A DNA stretch of 64,000 bases from positions 1,984,001 through 2,048,000 of the forward strand of contig NZ_JQCR01000003.1 in the NCBI RefSeq assembly GCF_000757885.1, read 5' to 3'. Below are positions 41,431-50,702 of the stretch, in pieces. Source of the DNA: Paenibacillus wynnii. GTDB lineage: Bacteria; Bacillota; Bacilli; Paenibacillales; Paenibacillaceae. The translations under genes and the position numbers were made by a program. Every line of letters starts with the position of its first letter. The first letter of the stretch is position 1. The notes below the pieces were generated by a model that worked only from the letters and a program-made list of their open reading frames with translations, was not told the DNA's origin and did not search any database.

Positions 41431-43158
41431 CTAGCTTGCAGCACCCTTGCTGGCCTCCGCTAAATTAAGCATTTCCTGTGCATGGTGCAGCGTTTTTTCG
41501 GTAATTTCAACGCCTCCAAGCATTCGTGCCAACTCCACTACCCGGCCGTGGGTGGACAGGGATTCCACCTCAGTCATGGTTCTTCCGTCTTCAACCTTCT
41601 TACGTATTAAATACTGATGATCCGCCATACAGGCCACCTGCGGTAGATGGGTAATGGAGAACACCTGACAGGTTGAAGACAGCTTGTACAGCTTATCTGC
41701 GATGGACTGGGCAGCACGTCCGCTGACTCCCGTATCCACTTCATCAAAGATCAGAACCGGTATCGCATCATGTCTGGCAAAAATACTCTTCATTGCCAGC
41801 ATCATCCGTGACAGTTCTCCTCCAGAGGCAATTTTGCTCAAAGGTCTTAAGGGCTCGCCCGGATTAGGGGAGATCATAAACTCTGCGCTGTCAATTCCTT
41901 GCCGCGTTAGGCGAATTCGTCGATTCTGATATTCAATGCCTCGAGGATCCTCCAGCGTTTCCAGATTAACCTTAAGGGAAGTTCGTTCCATCTGCAGATC
42001 TTTAAGCTCAATCTCCACTTGTCCCGCCAAATCTAGGGCACACTGGCGCCGAGCCTCACTGAGCTTATTCGCTGCTTCCATTAGAACACCCAGCAGTCCG
42101 TCACGCTTTGCCGTTAATTTTTCCAGATATTCATCTTTATTCTCTAATAAATCCGTTTCCCGATGAATTTGATCGTAATATTCCAAAATCTGCTCAACGC
42201 TATCTCCGTATTTCCGGCGCAGTCCCGAAATTAGATCCAGACGATTCCCAATCTCCTCTAGTCGTTCTGGATTGAATTCTATTTCATCACGGTAATCACG
42301 AAGCTGAAAAGCGGCATCCTCCAACTGATAATAGGAAGATTGCAGCTGTTCCAGTATAGGCTTCAATCCCTTTTCATCATATCGGACTGCATCTTCAAGC
42401 ATAGAAATCACATTTCCTATAGATTCAATTCCTTGCTGATCGTAGAGAAGTTCGTAAGACCCTGATACGGAATCCATCATTTTCTCGCTGTGAGATAGTT
42501 TGACCCTTTCTTCCGAAAGTAATGCATCTTCTCCCGTTTTTAGTGAGGCCGCAGATATTTCCTCTAATTGAAAACGATATAAGTCAAGCATCTGATAGCC
42601 CTTTTGGCTAGATTCCTGCAGATCACGCAGCTCTTTTTCCACTTTAGCGAATTCAGAGTACTTCTCCTGATAGGCCGCTTTAAGGGGTCCGATCAAATTT
42701 TCCCCAAAGGTATCCAGTAGACTTAAATGCCGCTCCGCCTTTAAAAGATTCTGATGCTCATGTTGGCCGTGGATATTGACAAGCTGTTCTCCAATTTCGC
42801 GAAGCATGCTTAGATTTACCAGTTGGCCGTTTACACGAGAGGTGCTTTTCCCCTGTGCTGTCAGCTCGCGGCGAATAATTAAATGCTCTTCCTTTTGCGC
42901 ACGAATTCCAAGGCGTTCCAGCGTCTCCCATACAGGATGACCCTCGGGGAGACTGAAAAGCGCTTCCATCTCTGCCTTCTCACAACCATAACGAATAGAA
43001 TCCGCAGAGCCGCGGCCGCCGGCAATAAGTCCAAGGGCATCTATGACGATGGACTTACCTGCGCCTGTCTCCCCCGTAAGAACATGAAATCCAGGATAAA
43101 ATACAACATCTACTGCTTCGACTACAGCAAGGTTACGGATTGATAACGTTTCTAACAC
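41431..43158 (-). CDS. recN: DNA repair protein RecN
   Basis: A 575-residue SMC-like ATPase involved in double-strand break repair. Walker A GETGAGKS is at residues 29-36, a coiled-coil arm occupies about 150-370, and the signature IASGGELSRMMLA plus Walker B VLIFDEVDTGVSG are near the C-terminus. GTG 43158 has GGAGGTG nine bases upstream and agrees with the MLETLSIRNLA opening of the family. It follows argR by 43 bases, the order argR-recN-spoIVB being conserved in Bacillales. Confidence 0.96.
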   Translation of the reverse strand: MLETLSIRNLAVVEAVDVVFYPGFHVLTGETGAGKSIVIDALGLIAGGRGSADSIRYGCEKAEMEALFSLPEGHPVWETLERLGIRAQKEEHLIIRRELTAQGKSTSRVNGQLVNLSMLREIGEQLVNIHGQHEHQNLLKAERHLSLLDTFGENLIGPLKAAYQEKYSEFAKVEKELRDLQESSQKGYQMLDLYRFQLEEISAASLKTGEDALLSEERVKLSHSEKMMDSVSGSYELLYDQQGIESIGNVISMLEDAVRYDEKGLKPILEQLQSSYYQLEDAAFQLRDYRDEIEFNPERLEEIGNRLDLISGLRRKYGDSVEQILEYYDQIHRETDLLENKDEYLEKLTAKRDGLLGVLMEAANKLSEARRQCALDLAGQVEIELKDLQMERTSLKVNLETLEDPRGIEYQNRRIRLTRQGIDSAEFMISPNPGEPLRPLSKIASGGELSRMMLAMKSIFARHDAIPVLIFDEVDTGVSGRAAQSIADKLYKLSSTCQVFSITHLPQVACMADHQYLIRKKVEDGRTMTEVESLSTHGRVVELARMLGGVEITEKTLHHAQEMLNLAEASKGAAS

Positions 43159-43201
43159 GAATAAGGCACCTCCGAAAAGATGATAATCAGTATATAAGAA
43201 A

Positions 43202-43651
43202 TTAGGATATGTAGCCCATAATTTGCGCAATTACATTCTTGCTGTCTTCCGGCTGACGGCAAATGATTAGAATCGTATCGTCACCGGAGATTGTACCCAT
43301 GATTTGCGGCCAAGCAATATTATCAATAAGCGCAGCCACCGAATTTGCGGTTCCTGGCAGACATTTCATAACTACCAGATTGGCTGAAAAGTCGATTTGT
43401 ACGAAATTATCCACCAAAACCCGCTTTAATTTCTGTGTTGGGTTATAACGTTGATCAGTTGGAAGTGAATATTTATACCTTCCGTCGTCCATAGGGACTT
43501 TTATTAGAAGAAGTTCTTTGATATCCCGAGACACTGTTGCCTGAGTCACCTGAAAACCGGAATTCCGCAGTTCTTCAACTAGCTCGTCCTGAGTTTCTAT
43601 ATCGTGGTGAGTTATGATCTCACGTATTTTGATGTGCCTTTGTCCCTTCAT
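43202..43651 (-). CDS. argR: Arginine repressor ArgR/AhrC
   Basis: A 149-residue arginine-responsive regulator. Winged-helix N-terminal domain (RHIKIREIITHHDIETQDEL, TQATVSRDIKEL) and C-terminal hexamerisation/arginine-binding domain (GTANSVAALID, GTISGDDTILII). It represses arginine biosynthesis and activates catabolism. GGGAGGC precedes the ATG. Position next to recN matches ahrC in B. subtilis. Confidence 0.96.
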   Translation of the reverse strand: MKGQRHIKIREIITHHDIETQDELVEELRNSGFQVTQATVSRDIKELLLIKVPMDDGRYKYSLPTDQRYNPTQKLKRVLVDNFVQIDFSANLVVMKCLPGTANSVAALIDNIAWPQIMGTISGDDTILIICRQPEDSKNVIAQIMGYIS

Positions 43652-43677
43652 TAGTTGCCTCCCGTATTTAAAATTGC

Positions 43678-44151
43678 TTAGTCTGATTCACCATCGTCTT
43701 TACCAAGCTTAATCACACTAACTTTAGTTGAAGAAAGGTTCACGAATAATACTCCGCCACACTCCGGATAAAGCAGAAGGTAGGGAAGTAAAAAATCCCT
43801 AATCCCGCTTCCAGTCCTTTCTAATTGCTTCCGAGGTCTCTCTAGCATTACCAGATACAAAGTTCCATCATTAGCAGCAGCGACGTAATCAATATATAAC
43901 CGGCTGTATAGTATCGAACCGTCAGCTGTAAAGGACAGTGGAATTCTGAGCTTGCCTCCGACAACTTCATAGCCGGCTGCCTCAAGCATGTCCAAAGCGG
44001 GGTGAGGAATAATTTCTTTGTTGATAGGAATGGTGTCCTTCATGAAAGAACGAGGAGAACTCTGCAGCCATATATAAACCCGGTACAAAACCCAAATCGA
44101 CAACGCTACACTAATCAGCACCATTACTGCCCTGTCCGAGTTACCCGACAT
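43678..44151 (-). CDS. Membrane-anchored hypothetical protein
   Basis: About 157 residues: one N-terminal membrane segment (AVMVLISVALSIWVLYRVYIWL) and a soluble domain of about 120 residues with alternating strands (YDYV.AANDGTLYLVMLERP, GGVLFVNLSSTKVSVIKL). I do not recognise a named family. ATG 44151 is preceded by GAGGTG six bases away. It lies 26 bases upstream of argR and is probably co-transcribed with argR-recN. Function unknown. Confidence 0.72.
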   Translation of the reverse strand: MSGNSDRAVMVLISVALSIWVLYRVYIWLQSSPRSFMKDTIPINKEIIPHPALDMLEAAGYEVVGGKLRIPLSFTADGSILYSRLYIDYVAAANDGTLYLVMLERPRKQLERTGSGIRDFLLPYLLLYPECGGVLFVNLSSTKVSVIKLGKDDGESD

Positions 44152-44315
44152 AACAATCACCTCGGTGATTTATTCGCGCTAACCCTTTCAATTCCTTCTT
44201 CCTTTAGCAAAAGAAACTTCATCGACTTGATGAATATTAGCTTGTCCAAATATCACAAACTCCCCATATCAGCAACAATTAAATATATCTTTAGAAACAT
44301 TATATACTCCAGAAA

Positions 44316-44356
44316 GTAAACCTGCATTTTTCATGTTAATAGATGCAGGGTTTTCT
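44316..44356 (-). terminator. Terminator of the lipoprotein gene
   Basis: AACCTGCAT (44319-44327) pairs with ATGCAGGGTT (44343-44352); on the minus strand TTTACTTTC follows. Confidence 0.7.
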
Positions 44357-44393
44357 TCCATTAAGAGATCAGTTTGAGACTAATTATCGTATG

Positions 44394-45104
44394 CTAGAAT
44401 TCGGCTGTTGGCTGTTGTGATTGATTCCTTTCAAGCGTTGCCAGTGAAACCATTATCCACGGAACAAATTTACTCGACAGTTCACCCTTAGAATTGTGTA
44501 TCCGGAATAAAAAAGCCTCCCCCGCCGGATTCTTCCACACCATATAATCCTCTATTCCCTTATCCCCGGTAGCCTGCAGATATAAATCTGCAAAACCCAG
44601 AGGATGCTCAAACAGTTCCCCGCTATGGTCGCTGGCCTTACCCATTGCGGAAAGCTCAGTTTGTCCCTGTTGCTTCAGAGCGGTGAGATCGTAACCGGAT
44701 GGCAAGTGCTCAATTTCGGCATAATAGGCGGGGTCCTTAGTGAGTGATAAACGACCAGACTGTCCATCTAATGTGAAATCCTCAAAGACATACAGGGAAT
44801 ATCCATTACCTTGCTCAAGTGTACCTTCTTGCCCTGAGACCCCTCCCTCTTGTCCCCCGAATACTTGCGTTCTCGGACGTTCGGATGTCTGAGGATCAGT
44901 ATAGTCCGGACTGGTGGACTCCTGCGCCGTGGCTGCGGGTGTAGCAGAAGATTCAGGAGTGGCTATAGTTTCAATAACGGGCATAGTCGCTGCAGTTGAT
45001 GCTGTAGGCTCTGTCCCGTTTGCGTTTCCATTGTTACTGCATGCACCGAGAATTGAAGCGGACAGAAGAATGCTTATCGTTGTAGTAAACATTGTTTTTT
45101 TCAT
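44394..45104 (-). CDS. Lipoprotein of unknown function
   Basis: A 236-residue lipoprotein: signal peptide with lipobox LGAC at about residues 18-21, then a Thr/Ala/Ser/Pro-rich linker of about 60 residues typical of surface-exposed anchors, then a compact domain (YSLYVFEDFTLDGQ, DLYLQATG, EAFLFRIHN). No recognised domain. ATG 45104 has AGGAGG six bases upstream; a longer start at 45161 is unlikely. It lies between tlyA and the small membrane protein, on the same strand, and ends at its own terminator. Confidence 0.8.
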   Translation of the reverse strand: MKKTMFTTTISILLSASILGACSNNGNANGTEPTASTAATMPVIETIATPESSATPAATAQESTSPDYTDPQTSERPRTQVFGGQEGGVSGQEGTLEQGNGYSLYVFEDFTLDGQSGRLSLTKDPAYYAEIEHLPSGYDLTALKQQGQTELSAMGKASDHSGELFEHPLGFADLYLQATGDKGIEDYMVWKNPAGEAFLFRIHNSKGELSSKFVPWIMVSLATLERNQSQQPTAEF

Positions 45105-45162
45105 TAGGATACCTCCTCTGAATAATCTGTTATTACCCAAAATCCAACCTTGTCCTATCAAC

Positions 45163-45192
45163 TAAAAGAAACTCATCGACCCGATGAGTTTC
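45163..45192 (-). terminator. Terminator overlapping the end of tlyA
   Basis: GAAACTCATCG (45168-45178) pairs perfectly with CGATGAGTTTC (45182-45192), 11 bp with a three-base loop, followed on the minus strand by TTTTAG. The stem covers the last six codons of tlyA. Confidence 0.8.
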
Positions 45193-46072
45193 CATGAATA
45201 GAATTGACTTTGAAGGTAGATGAGGCTTCTTTTACAACGGACTCCGAGAGCGCAGAAATCTCTTCAAGGGCCGTTTCTGTCAGAGGAGCTACCAACTGTT
45301 GATCTCCGCTTTGATTCGGATCTTCCAAAGTCTCCAGTCTCCAGTGGACGAGAAATTCAATGTTGCCCTCTCCGCCGGTTATAGGTGAGAAAGTTAACCC
45401 TTTAAGCTGGTATCCTAGCTCAGCAGCCATAGTTAATACCTTCATCAAGACTTCTTTATGAATCGCTGAATCCCGTATCACTCCGGATTTACCGACCTTT
45501 TCACGGCCCGCTTCGAACTGAGGCTTAATTAGGGCTGCGATATCAGCAGGTCGTTGTAGCAAAGCCTTCAACGGAGGCAAAATAATCTTAAGGGAAATGA
45601 ATGAAACATCAATACTGGCGAAGTCCGGGGCCGGACCGTCAATATCAGGAGGAGTCATGTAACGGAAGTTGGTGCGTTCCATCACGCGTACACGCTCATG
45701 ATTACGAAGTGACCAGTCCAGTTGATTATAGCCTACATCTATAGCGTAAATGTAATTCGCGCCATTCTGCAGTGCACAATCCGTAAAACCGCCGGTCGAA
45801 GCTCCGATATCCAGCATGTTCCGTCCTTGTAGATCTATTCCGAAATGCCGGAGCGCTTTCTCAAGCTTCAATCCCCCCCGGCTAACATAAGGATGCACAG
45901 CGCCCTTAACCTTTAAAGTAGAGCTCCGCAGCACCTTCATTCCGGCCTTCTCGATCCGCTCTTCATTCGCCAATACAAGTCCAGCCATGATCGCTGCTTT
46001 GGCCTTTTCCCGACTATCATAAAATCCCTGCTCTACAAGCAGGACATCAATCCGTTCTTTAGGGTGTTCCAT
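45173..46072 (-). CDS. TlyA family rRNA (cytidine-2'-O)-methyltransferase
   Basis: A 299-residue TlyA/YqxC-type protein. The S4 RNA-binding domain is at residues 4-65 (RIDVLLVEQGFYDSREKAK), the SAM-binding motif MLDIGASTGGFTDC at about 85-98, and the catalytic K-D-K-E type residues include SLRNHERV, DFASIDVSFIS and KPQFEAGREKVG. The C-terminal 40 residues are an unconserved extension. ATG 46072 with CAGGAG six bases upstream. It follows dxs and precedes the lipoprotein, as yqxC lies between dxs and ahrC in B. subtilis. Confidence 0.9.
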   Translation of the reverse strand: MEHPKERIDVLLVEQGFYDSREKAKAAIMAGLVLANEERIEKAGMKVLRSSTLKVKGAVHPYVSRGGLKLEKALRHFGIDLQGRNMLDIGASTGGFTDCALQNGANYIYAIDVGYNQLDWSLRNHERVRVMERTNFRYMTPPDIDGPAPDFASIDVSFISLKIILPPLKALLQRPADIAALIKPQFEAGREKVGKSGVIRDSAIHKEVLMKVLTMAAELGYQLKGLTFSPITGGEGNIEFLVHWRLETLEDPNQSGDQQLVAPLTETALEEISALSESVVKEASSTFKVNSIHGNSSGR

Positions 46073-46123
46073 GGTCATCTCCTGAATGTTGATCTTTTAA
46101 ACAAAACGGCCTTCCTCTTAAGC

Positions 46124-48031
46124 TTAAGAAGACGTTGTCGTTTTGCCGTAGGGGAAGGCACTTAATGCCTTCATAGACTTAATACGTCCGCACAACACCT
46201 CAACGCTCAGTCCTGTCAGCTGCCGCTGCTCTTTAATGGAACCATGTTCAACAAAAATGTCCGGCACACCCATAAGATGAACACGAGTTTCATACACTTC
46301 ATGCTCAGCGAAAAATTCCAGAACAGCACTTCCCAGACTTCCCGCCTGACTCGCCTCTTCGATAACGATCATATTAGTTCCGGCATGAGCCAGATCAAGC
46401 AGCATGGTATCATCAAGGGGTTTCAGGAAGCGGGCATTAACCACTCCAACCTGAATTCCTTCACGCTTTAGAAGCTCCGCGGCTTCCTCAGCCAGTTGAA
46501 CCATTGGACCGCAGGCTATAACCGCTATCTCATCTCCCGAACGAAGCCGCTCCCAGGAGCCGATAGGAATGTTATGCATTTCTTTATCGAGAACTACACC
46601 CGTTCCATTAATACGGGGATAACGGTATGCAATCGGTCCGTCATTATAATCAATTGCAGTCTTCATCATGTGACGCAGTTCATTCTCATCTTTAGGCATC
46701 ATCAATACCATGTTCGGAATATGACGCATGAATGCTATATCATATACTCCCTGATGTGTCTCTCCATCAGCGCCTACAAAGCCTGCACGGTCGATAGCAA
46801 ACATTACGTTAGCATTATGACGGCAAATATCATGTACGATCTGATCATAGGCGCGTTGCATAAAGGTAGAGTAAACCGCGAATACAGGCTTCATCCCTTC
46901 CATTGCCAGCGCAGCGCAAAGTGTCGCCGCATGCTGTTCCGCAATACCTACATCTATCATCCGATCTGGGAATTCCTTGGCGAACGGAAATAGGCCCGAA
47001 CCGCCAGGCATCGCAGGAGTAACCGCGACAAGTCGTTTGTCTTCTCGTCCAAGCTCGATAAGGGTCTGACCAAAAACATCCGTATACATTGGATTGCCTA
47101 CCGCTTTTAGTACTTGACCCGATTCAATCTTATAAGGTGTAATTCCATGCCATTTATAGGAATCTGCTTCCGCAGGTTGATAGCCCTTACCTTTTGTCGT
47201 AAGCACATGCACAAGAACAGGACCTGCTACATTATCCGCCTGATGGAAAGTATCGATCATCTTCTCCAGATCATGACCATCCACCGGACCTAGGTATGTA
47301 AATCCAAGCTCTTCAAAAAGCACACCGGGTACCATCATATATTTAAGACTGTCCTTCATTCGTTCAGCTGTCTTAGCTAAACGCCCCCCGATGGCCGGGA
47401 TCTTTTTGAGCAGTCCCTCAACTTCATCTTTAGCACGCAAATAGTGACGGTCTGAACGAATTTTGCTCAAATAATTATGCATCGCCCCTACGTTAGGAGC
47501 AATAGACATCTCATTATCGTTCAAAATCACCATCAGTTTACGCTTCTCATGCCCGATATGGTTCAAGGCTTCAAAGGCCATACCGCCTGTAAGTGCACCG
47601 TCGCCAATGACGGCAATAACCTTGTTGTCCTCACCCTTCAAATCCCTGGCAACTGCCATACCCATGGCAGCAGACAGTGAAGTACTGCTGTGTCCTGCTT
47701 CCCAGACATCATGTTTGCTTTCCGAACGTTTAATAAACCCGCATAACCCGTCCTGCTTACGCAGGGAGTCAAAGCGGTCCATTCGGCCAGTCAATATTTT
47801 GTGAACGTACGCCTGATGGCCTACGTCATATATCATTTTGTCCCGTGGACTCTCATAACAGTAATGCAGGGCCAGCGTGAGCTCCACTACTCCTAGGTTA
47901 GATGCCAGATGGCCTCCGGTCACAGATAACTTCTCGATCAAAAACCGGCGGATCTCATCCGCAAGAGTAGTCAGTTCTTCGACCGACAGTGATTTCAGTT
48001 GCTCAGGATCTTTTAATTGTGGAAGCAGCAC
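46124..48031 (-). CDS. dxs: 1-deoxy-D-xylulose-5-phosphate synthase
   Basis: A 635-residue thiamine-diphosphate enzyme making DXP from pyruvate and glyceraldehyde 3-phosphate, first step of the MEP isoprenoid pathway. Motifs: SGGHLASNLGVVELT near residue 40, GDGALTGGMAFEALN (ThDP site) about 150, and DRAGFVGADGETHQG about 410. I place the start at GTG 48031, which fits the length of homologues; the longer reading to 48085 has no ribosome binding site. It follows ispA in the xseA-xseB-ispA-dxs-tlyA order. Confidence 0.96.
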   Translation of the reverse strand: MLLPQLKDPEQLKSLSVEELTTLADEIRRFLIEKLSVTGGHLASNLGVVELTLALHYCYESPRDKMIYDVGHQAYVHKILTGRMDRFDSLRKQDGLCGFIKRSESKHDVWEAGHSSTSLSAAMGMAVARDLKGEDNKVIAVIGDGALTGGMAFEALNHIGHEKRKLMVILNDNEMSIAPNVGAMHNYLSKIRSDRHYLRAKDEVEGLLKKIPAIGGRLAKTAERMKDSLKYMMVPGVLFEELGFTYLGPVDGHDLEKMIDTFHQADNVAGPVLVHVLTTKGKGYQPAEADSYKWHGITPYKIESGQVLKAVGNPMYTDVFGQTLIELGREDKRLVAVTPAMPGGSGLFPFAKEFPDRMIDVGIAEQHAATLCAALAMEGMKPVFAVYSTFMQRAYDQIVHDICRHNANVMFAIDRAGFVGADGETHQGVYDIAFMRHIPNMVLMMPKDENELRHMMKTAIDYNDGPIAYRYPRINGTGVVLDKEMHNIPIGSWERLRSGDEIAVIACGPMVQLAEEAAELLKREGIQVGVVNARFLKPLDDTMLLDLAHAGTNMIVIEEASQAGSLGSAVLEFFAEHEVYETRVHLMGVPDIFVEHGSIKEQRQLTGLSVEVLCGRIKSMKALSAFPYGKTTTSS

Positions 48032-48147
48032 GTGTTTTCCCCGCTTTCCTTGATGTTGTAAAATATAGGTCTCATTATAACACAAACGAAACGGCTGTCG
48101 AAATGCAGCCGCTTCTGAAATTTTCTATAATTCTCTGTCGGAGGGGG

Positions 48148-49092
48148 TCAATGATCCCGTTTCATCAAGTATCCGGCAATTTCCAGCAATCGGGTACTGT
48201 CCGAAAACCCGCCTTCCGATACTGCTAACTTGGCTGTCTCCGTTAGGCGCTCAACCTCTTGACGTGAGGCCTCAAGGCCGATGAAATACGGATAGGTAAC
48301 CTTCTCTTGCTTGAGATCACTGCCCGTCTTTTTGCCAAGCTTGCCTTCATCCCCGATAAGGTCAAGGATATCATCCTGAACTTGAAACGCCAGACCAATG
48401 TGAGTACCGAAGCTCCGTAAAGCCTCAAGCTGCTGTTCAGTGGCTCCAGCAATCCTTCCACCTGCAAGCAAGGAAAAGACGATTAGATCTCCCGTTTTGT
48501 GCAAATGGATATATTGCAGCCGTTCAAGCTCGGTAAGCCCCTGCTCACCTTCCATATCGGCAATCTGTCCTCCGACCATCCCCCGAGGACCTGCCATCTC
48601 CGCTAAGTCCTCCACTATTGAAAGCACACACTCCGCAGGGACACCAAAACGGCGGGAAGCTTGTACAATACTGTAAAAAGCATGCGTTAATAATGCATCC
48701 CCGGCAAGAATGGCCGTGGCTTCTCCGAATACTTTATGGTTTGTTAGCTTGCCCCTGCGGTAGTCATCATTATCCATAGCAGGCAGGTCATCATGAATCA
48801 GAGAGTAGGTATGAACCATCTCAATAGCTGATGCAACAGGCAATGCTGCCTCCCTCCGTCCCCCAAGTGCTTCACAAGCCGCAATGACAAGCAAGGGGCG
48901 AAGGCGCTTCCCTCCAGCCATAAGCGAATACTTCATGGCTTCCCGTAAATTCTGCGGCACTTCCCATTGTTCCGGGAAAAGCCCTTCTATTTCGGTGGTG
49001 ACAAGCTCCGCTACCGCTGCAATATAATCCTCAAGTGGCTCTCGATAGGATTCCCCGGATCCACTTTGAAGTTCATGATTATAGCGATTCAT
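48148..49092 (-). CDS. ispA: Polyprenyl (farnesyl) diphosphate synthase
   Basis: A 314-residue trans-prenyltransferase. The first aspartate-rich motif is DDLPAMDNDD (about residues 93-102), the second is QVQDDILDLIGD. The residues just before the first DDxxD (VHTYSLIH) fit a farnesyl/geranyl diphosphate synthase. It uses products of the MEP pathway begun by Dxs. ATG 49092 has GAAGGGG six bases upstream and overlaps the end of xseB by 14 bases. Confidence 0.94.
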   Translation of the reverse strand: MNRYNHELQSGSGESYREPLEDYIAAVAELVTTEIEGLFPEQWEVPQNLREAMKYSLMAGGKRLRPLLVIAACEALGGRREAALPVASAIEMVHTYSLIHDDLPAMDNDDYRRGKLTNHKVFGEATAILAGDALLTHAFYSIVQASRRFGVPAECVLSIVEDLAEMAGPRGMVGGQIADMEGEQGLTELERLQYIHLHKTGDLIVFSLLAGGRIAGATEQQLEALRSFGTHIGLAFQVQDDILDLIGDEGKLGKKTGSDLKQEKVTYPYFIGLEASRQEVERLTETAKLAVSEGGFSDSTRLLEIAGYLMKRDH

Positions 49093-49336
49093 CGTTGTCC
49101 CCTTCCAGCCGGGCACCGAACGGTTTTTTGCGCAGTTCTCCGTCCTCTAAGGCAATCATTTCAATCTTATGCTCCACTTCTTCAAGCTTACTGCCGCATA
49201 GCTGCGACAGCTTCATGCCCTGCTGAAAAAGATCTATGGCTTTCTCCAGGGGAACGTCACCGTGCTCAAGCTCCCGCACGATTTCTTCCAGCCGGTCCAT
49301 TGCTCCCTCAAAATCCAGTTCCGGTTTCTTCGCCAT
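49079..49336 (-). CDS. xseB: Exodeoxyribonuclease VII small subunit
   Basis: An 85-residue helical subunit of exonuclease VII, with the family core FEGAMDRLEEIVRELEHGD and LEKAIDLFQQGMKL (residues 9-44). It coats the large subunit and is required for activity. It overlaps xseA by 29 bases, with GGAGGCC inside the xseA 3' end, so translation is coupled. Length is typical (about 80). Confidence 0.95.
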   Translation of the reverse strand: MAKKPELDFEGAMDRLEEIVRELEHGDVPLEKAIDLFQQGMKLSQLCGSKLEEVEHKIEMIALEDGELRKKPFGARLEGDNDESL

Positions 49337-50693
49337 CGCCTTTGGCCTCCTCCTTCATCCCCAGTACTTGGCAGTCAAGTTGCCCGTCGTTCAGCTTGAT
49401 CACCACAAGATCACCTATTTGTACTTCTGTCATTGATTTAATAAGCTGCTGTTCACCTTCGTCATAGACAAGGCTGTAGCCTCTCGACATTACTTTGAGT
49501 GGGCTAAGCGCATCCAAGTGGCGCATTTCCGCCACATAACGGGATCGCTTCTCTTGCAGCCGTGCCTGCATAGCACTCACCAGCTCGCGACGCAGACTTT
49601 CAGTGCGTTTCCGGGCAGCAATAACCCCCTCGCGCGGCGTAAACCTCTGCAGGCTATGCTGCAGAACGGTTTGACGCTCGCGTGCGCGACTAACGCGCGT
49701 TGCCAAGGCGACGGCAAGCCGCCGCTGAAGCATGTCCAGCCGCTGTGAATGCTGAAGCAGATATCGGCGCGGGTTCACCAGCACCGGGGATCGCTGTAGG
49801 GAAGAGAGTCGCTCCCGGTTACGCTGAGCACGACGGAGCAGACTCTGGCGCAGACGGCGCTGCGTCTGCAGCAATTGAGCCGTCAGCTCGCCTACGTTAG
49901 GCACAGCCAGCTCTGCAGCGGCTGTTGGTGTTGCGGCCCTGAGGTCTGCAACAAAATCGGCGATCGTGAAGTCAGTCTCATGTCCTACGGCCGAAATCAC
50001 AGGAATCTCCGACGCAGCAATCGCCCGGGCGACTCCTTCTTCGTTGAACGCCCACAGTTCCTCAAGCGACCCACCGCCACGTCCGACGATAAGTACATCC
50101 GCTTCCCCCATGGCGTTCAATTCTTGAATCGCCTTCACTACGGAAGGTCCGGCACCTTTTCCCTGTACAAGAACAGGATATAATACAACTGACGCTTGCG
50201 GAAAACGCCGCTTAAGTGTAATCATGATATCTCGTACCGCCGCACCTGTTGGAGAAGTAATTACCCCAATACAGCGCGGAAATCGAGGCAGGGGACGCTT
50301 ACGATCCGCTGAGAACAACCCCTCAAGTTCAAGCTTGCTCTTCAATTGCTCATAAGCGAGATAAAGACTGCCTATGCCGTCAGGCTGCATATGTGTCGCA
50401 TAGAATTGGTATTGCCCATCCCGTTCATATACAGTCACATTTCCGCGGGCAATTACCCGTGCGCCTTCCTTCGGGACAAAAGGCAATCTCTGGTTATGGG
50501 AGGAGAACATTATAGCCTTAATACGGCTGCTCTCATCTTTTAAAGTGAAGTACATATGTCCACTGCCATGATGCGTGAAATTCGAAATTTCACCCCGAAT
50601 CCATACATCAGACAGTAAGGTGTCCGAATCCAGCTTCATTCGGATATAGCGGTTAAGTTCCTTAATCGAATAAACCTGACGCTCGGCTGCCAT
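49308..50693 (-). CDS. xseA: Exodeoxyribonuclease VII large subunit
   Basis: A 461-residue exonuclease VII large subunit: N-terminal OB-fold (YSIKELNRYIRMKLDSD; VWIRGEISNFTHHGSGHMYFTLKD), catalytic domain (GVITSPTGAAVRDI; VGRGGGSLEELWAFN; PVISAVGHETDFTIADF) and a long C-terminal coiled coil. It degrades single-stranded DNA. It lies nine bases after folD. The ribosome binding site is weak. Confidence 0.96.
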   Translation of the reverse strand: MAAERQVYSIKELNRYIRMKLDSDTLLSDVWIRGEISNFTHHGSGHMYFTLKDESSRIKAIMFSSHNQRLPFVPKEGARVIARGNVTVYERDGQYQFYATHMQPDGIGSLYLAYEQLKSKLELEGLFSADRKRPLPRFPRCIGVITSPTGAAVRDIMITLKRRFPQASVVLYPVLVQGKGAGPSVVKAIQELNAMGEADVLIVGRGGGSLEELWAFNEEGVARAIAASEIPVISAVGHETDFTIADFVADLRAATPTAAAELAVPNVGELTAQLLQTQRRLRQSLLRRAQRNRERLSSLQRSPVLVNPRRYLLQHSQRLDMLQRRLAVALATRVSRARERQTVLQHSLQRFTPREGVIAARKRTESLRRELVSAMQARLQEKRSRYVAEMRHLDALSPLKVMSRGYSLVYDEGEQQLIKSMTEVQIGDLVVIKLNDGQLDCQVLGMKEEAKGDGEETGTGF

Positions 50694-50702
50694 AAGCGTA
50701 AC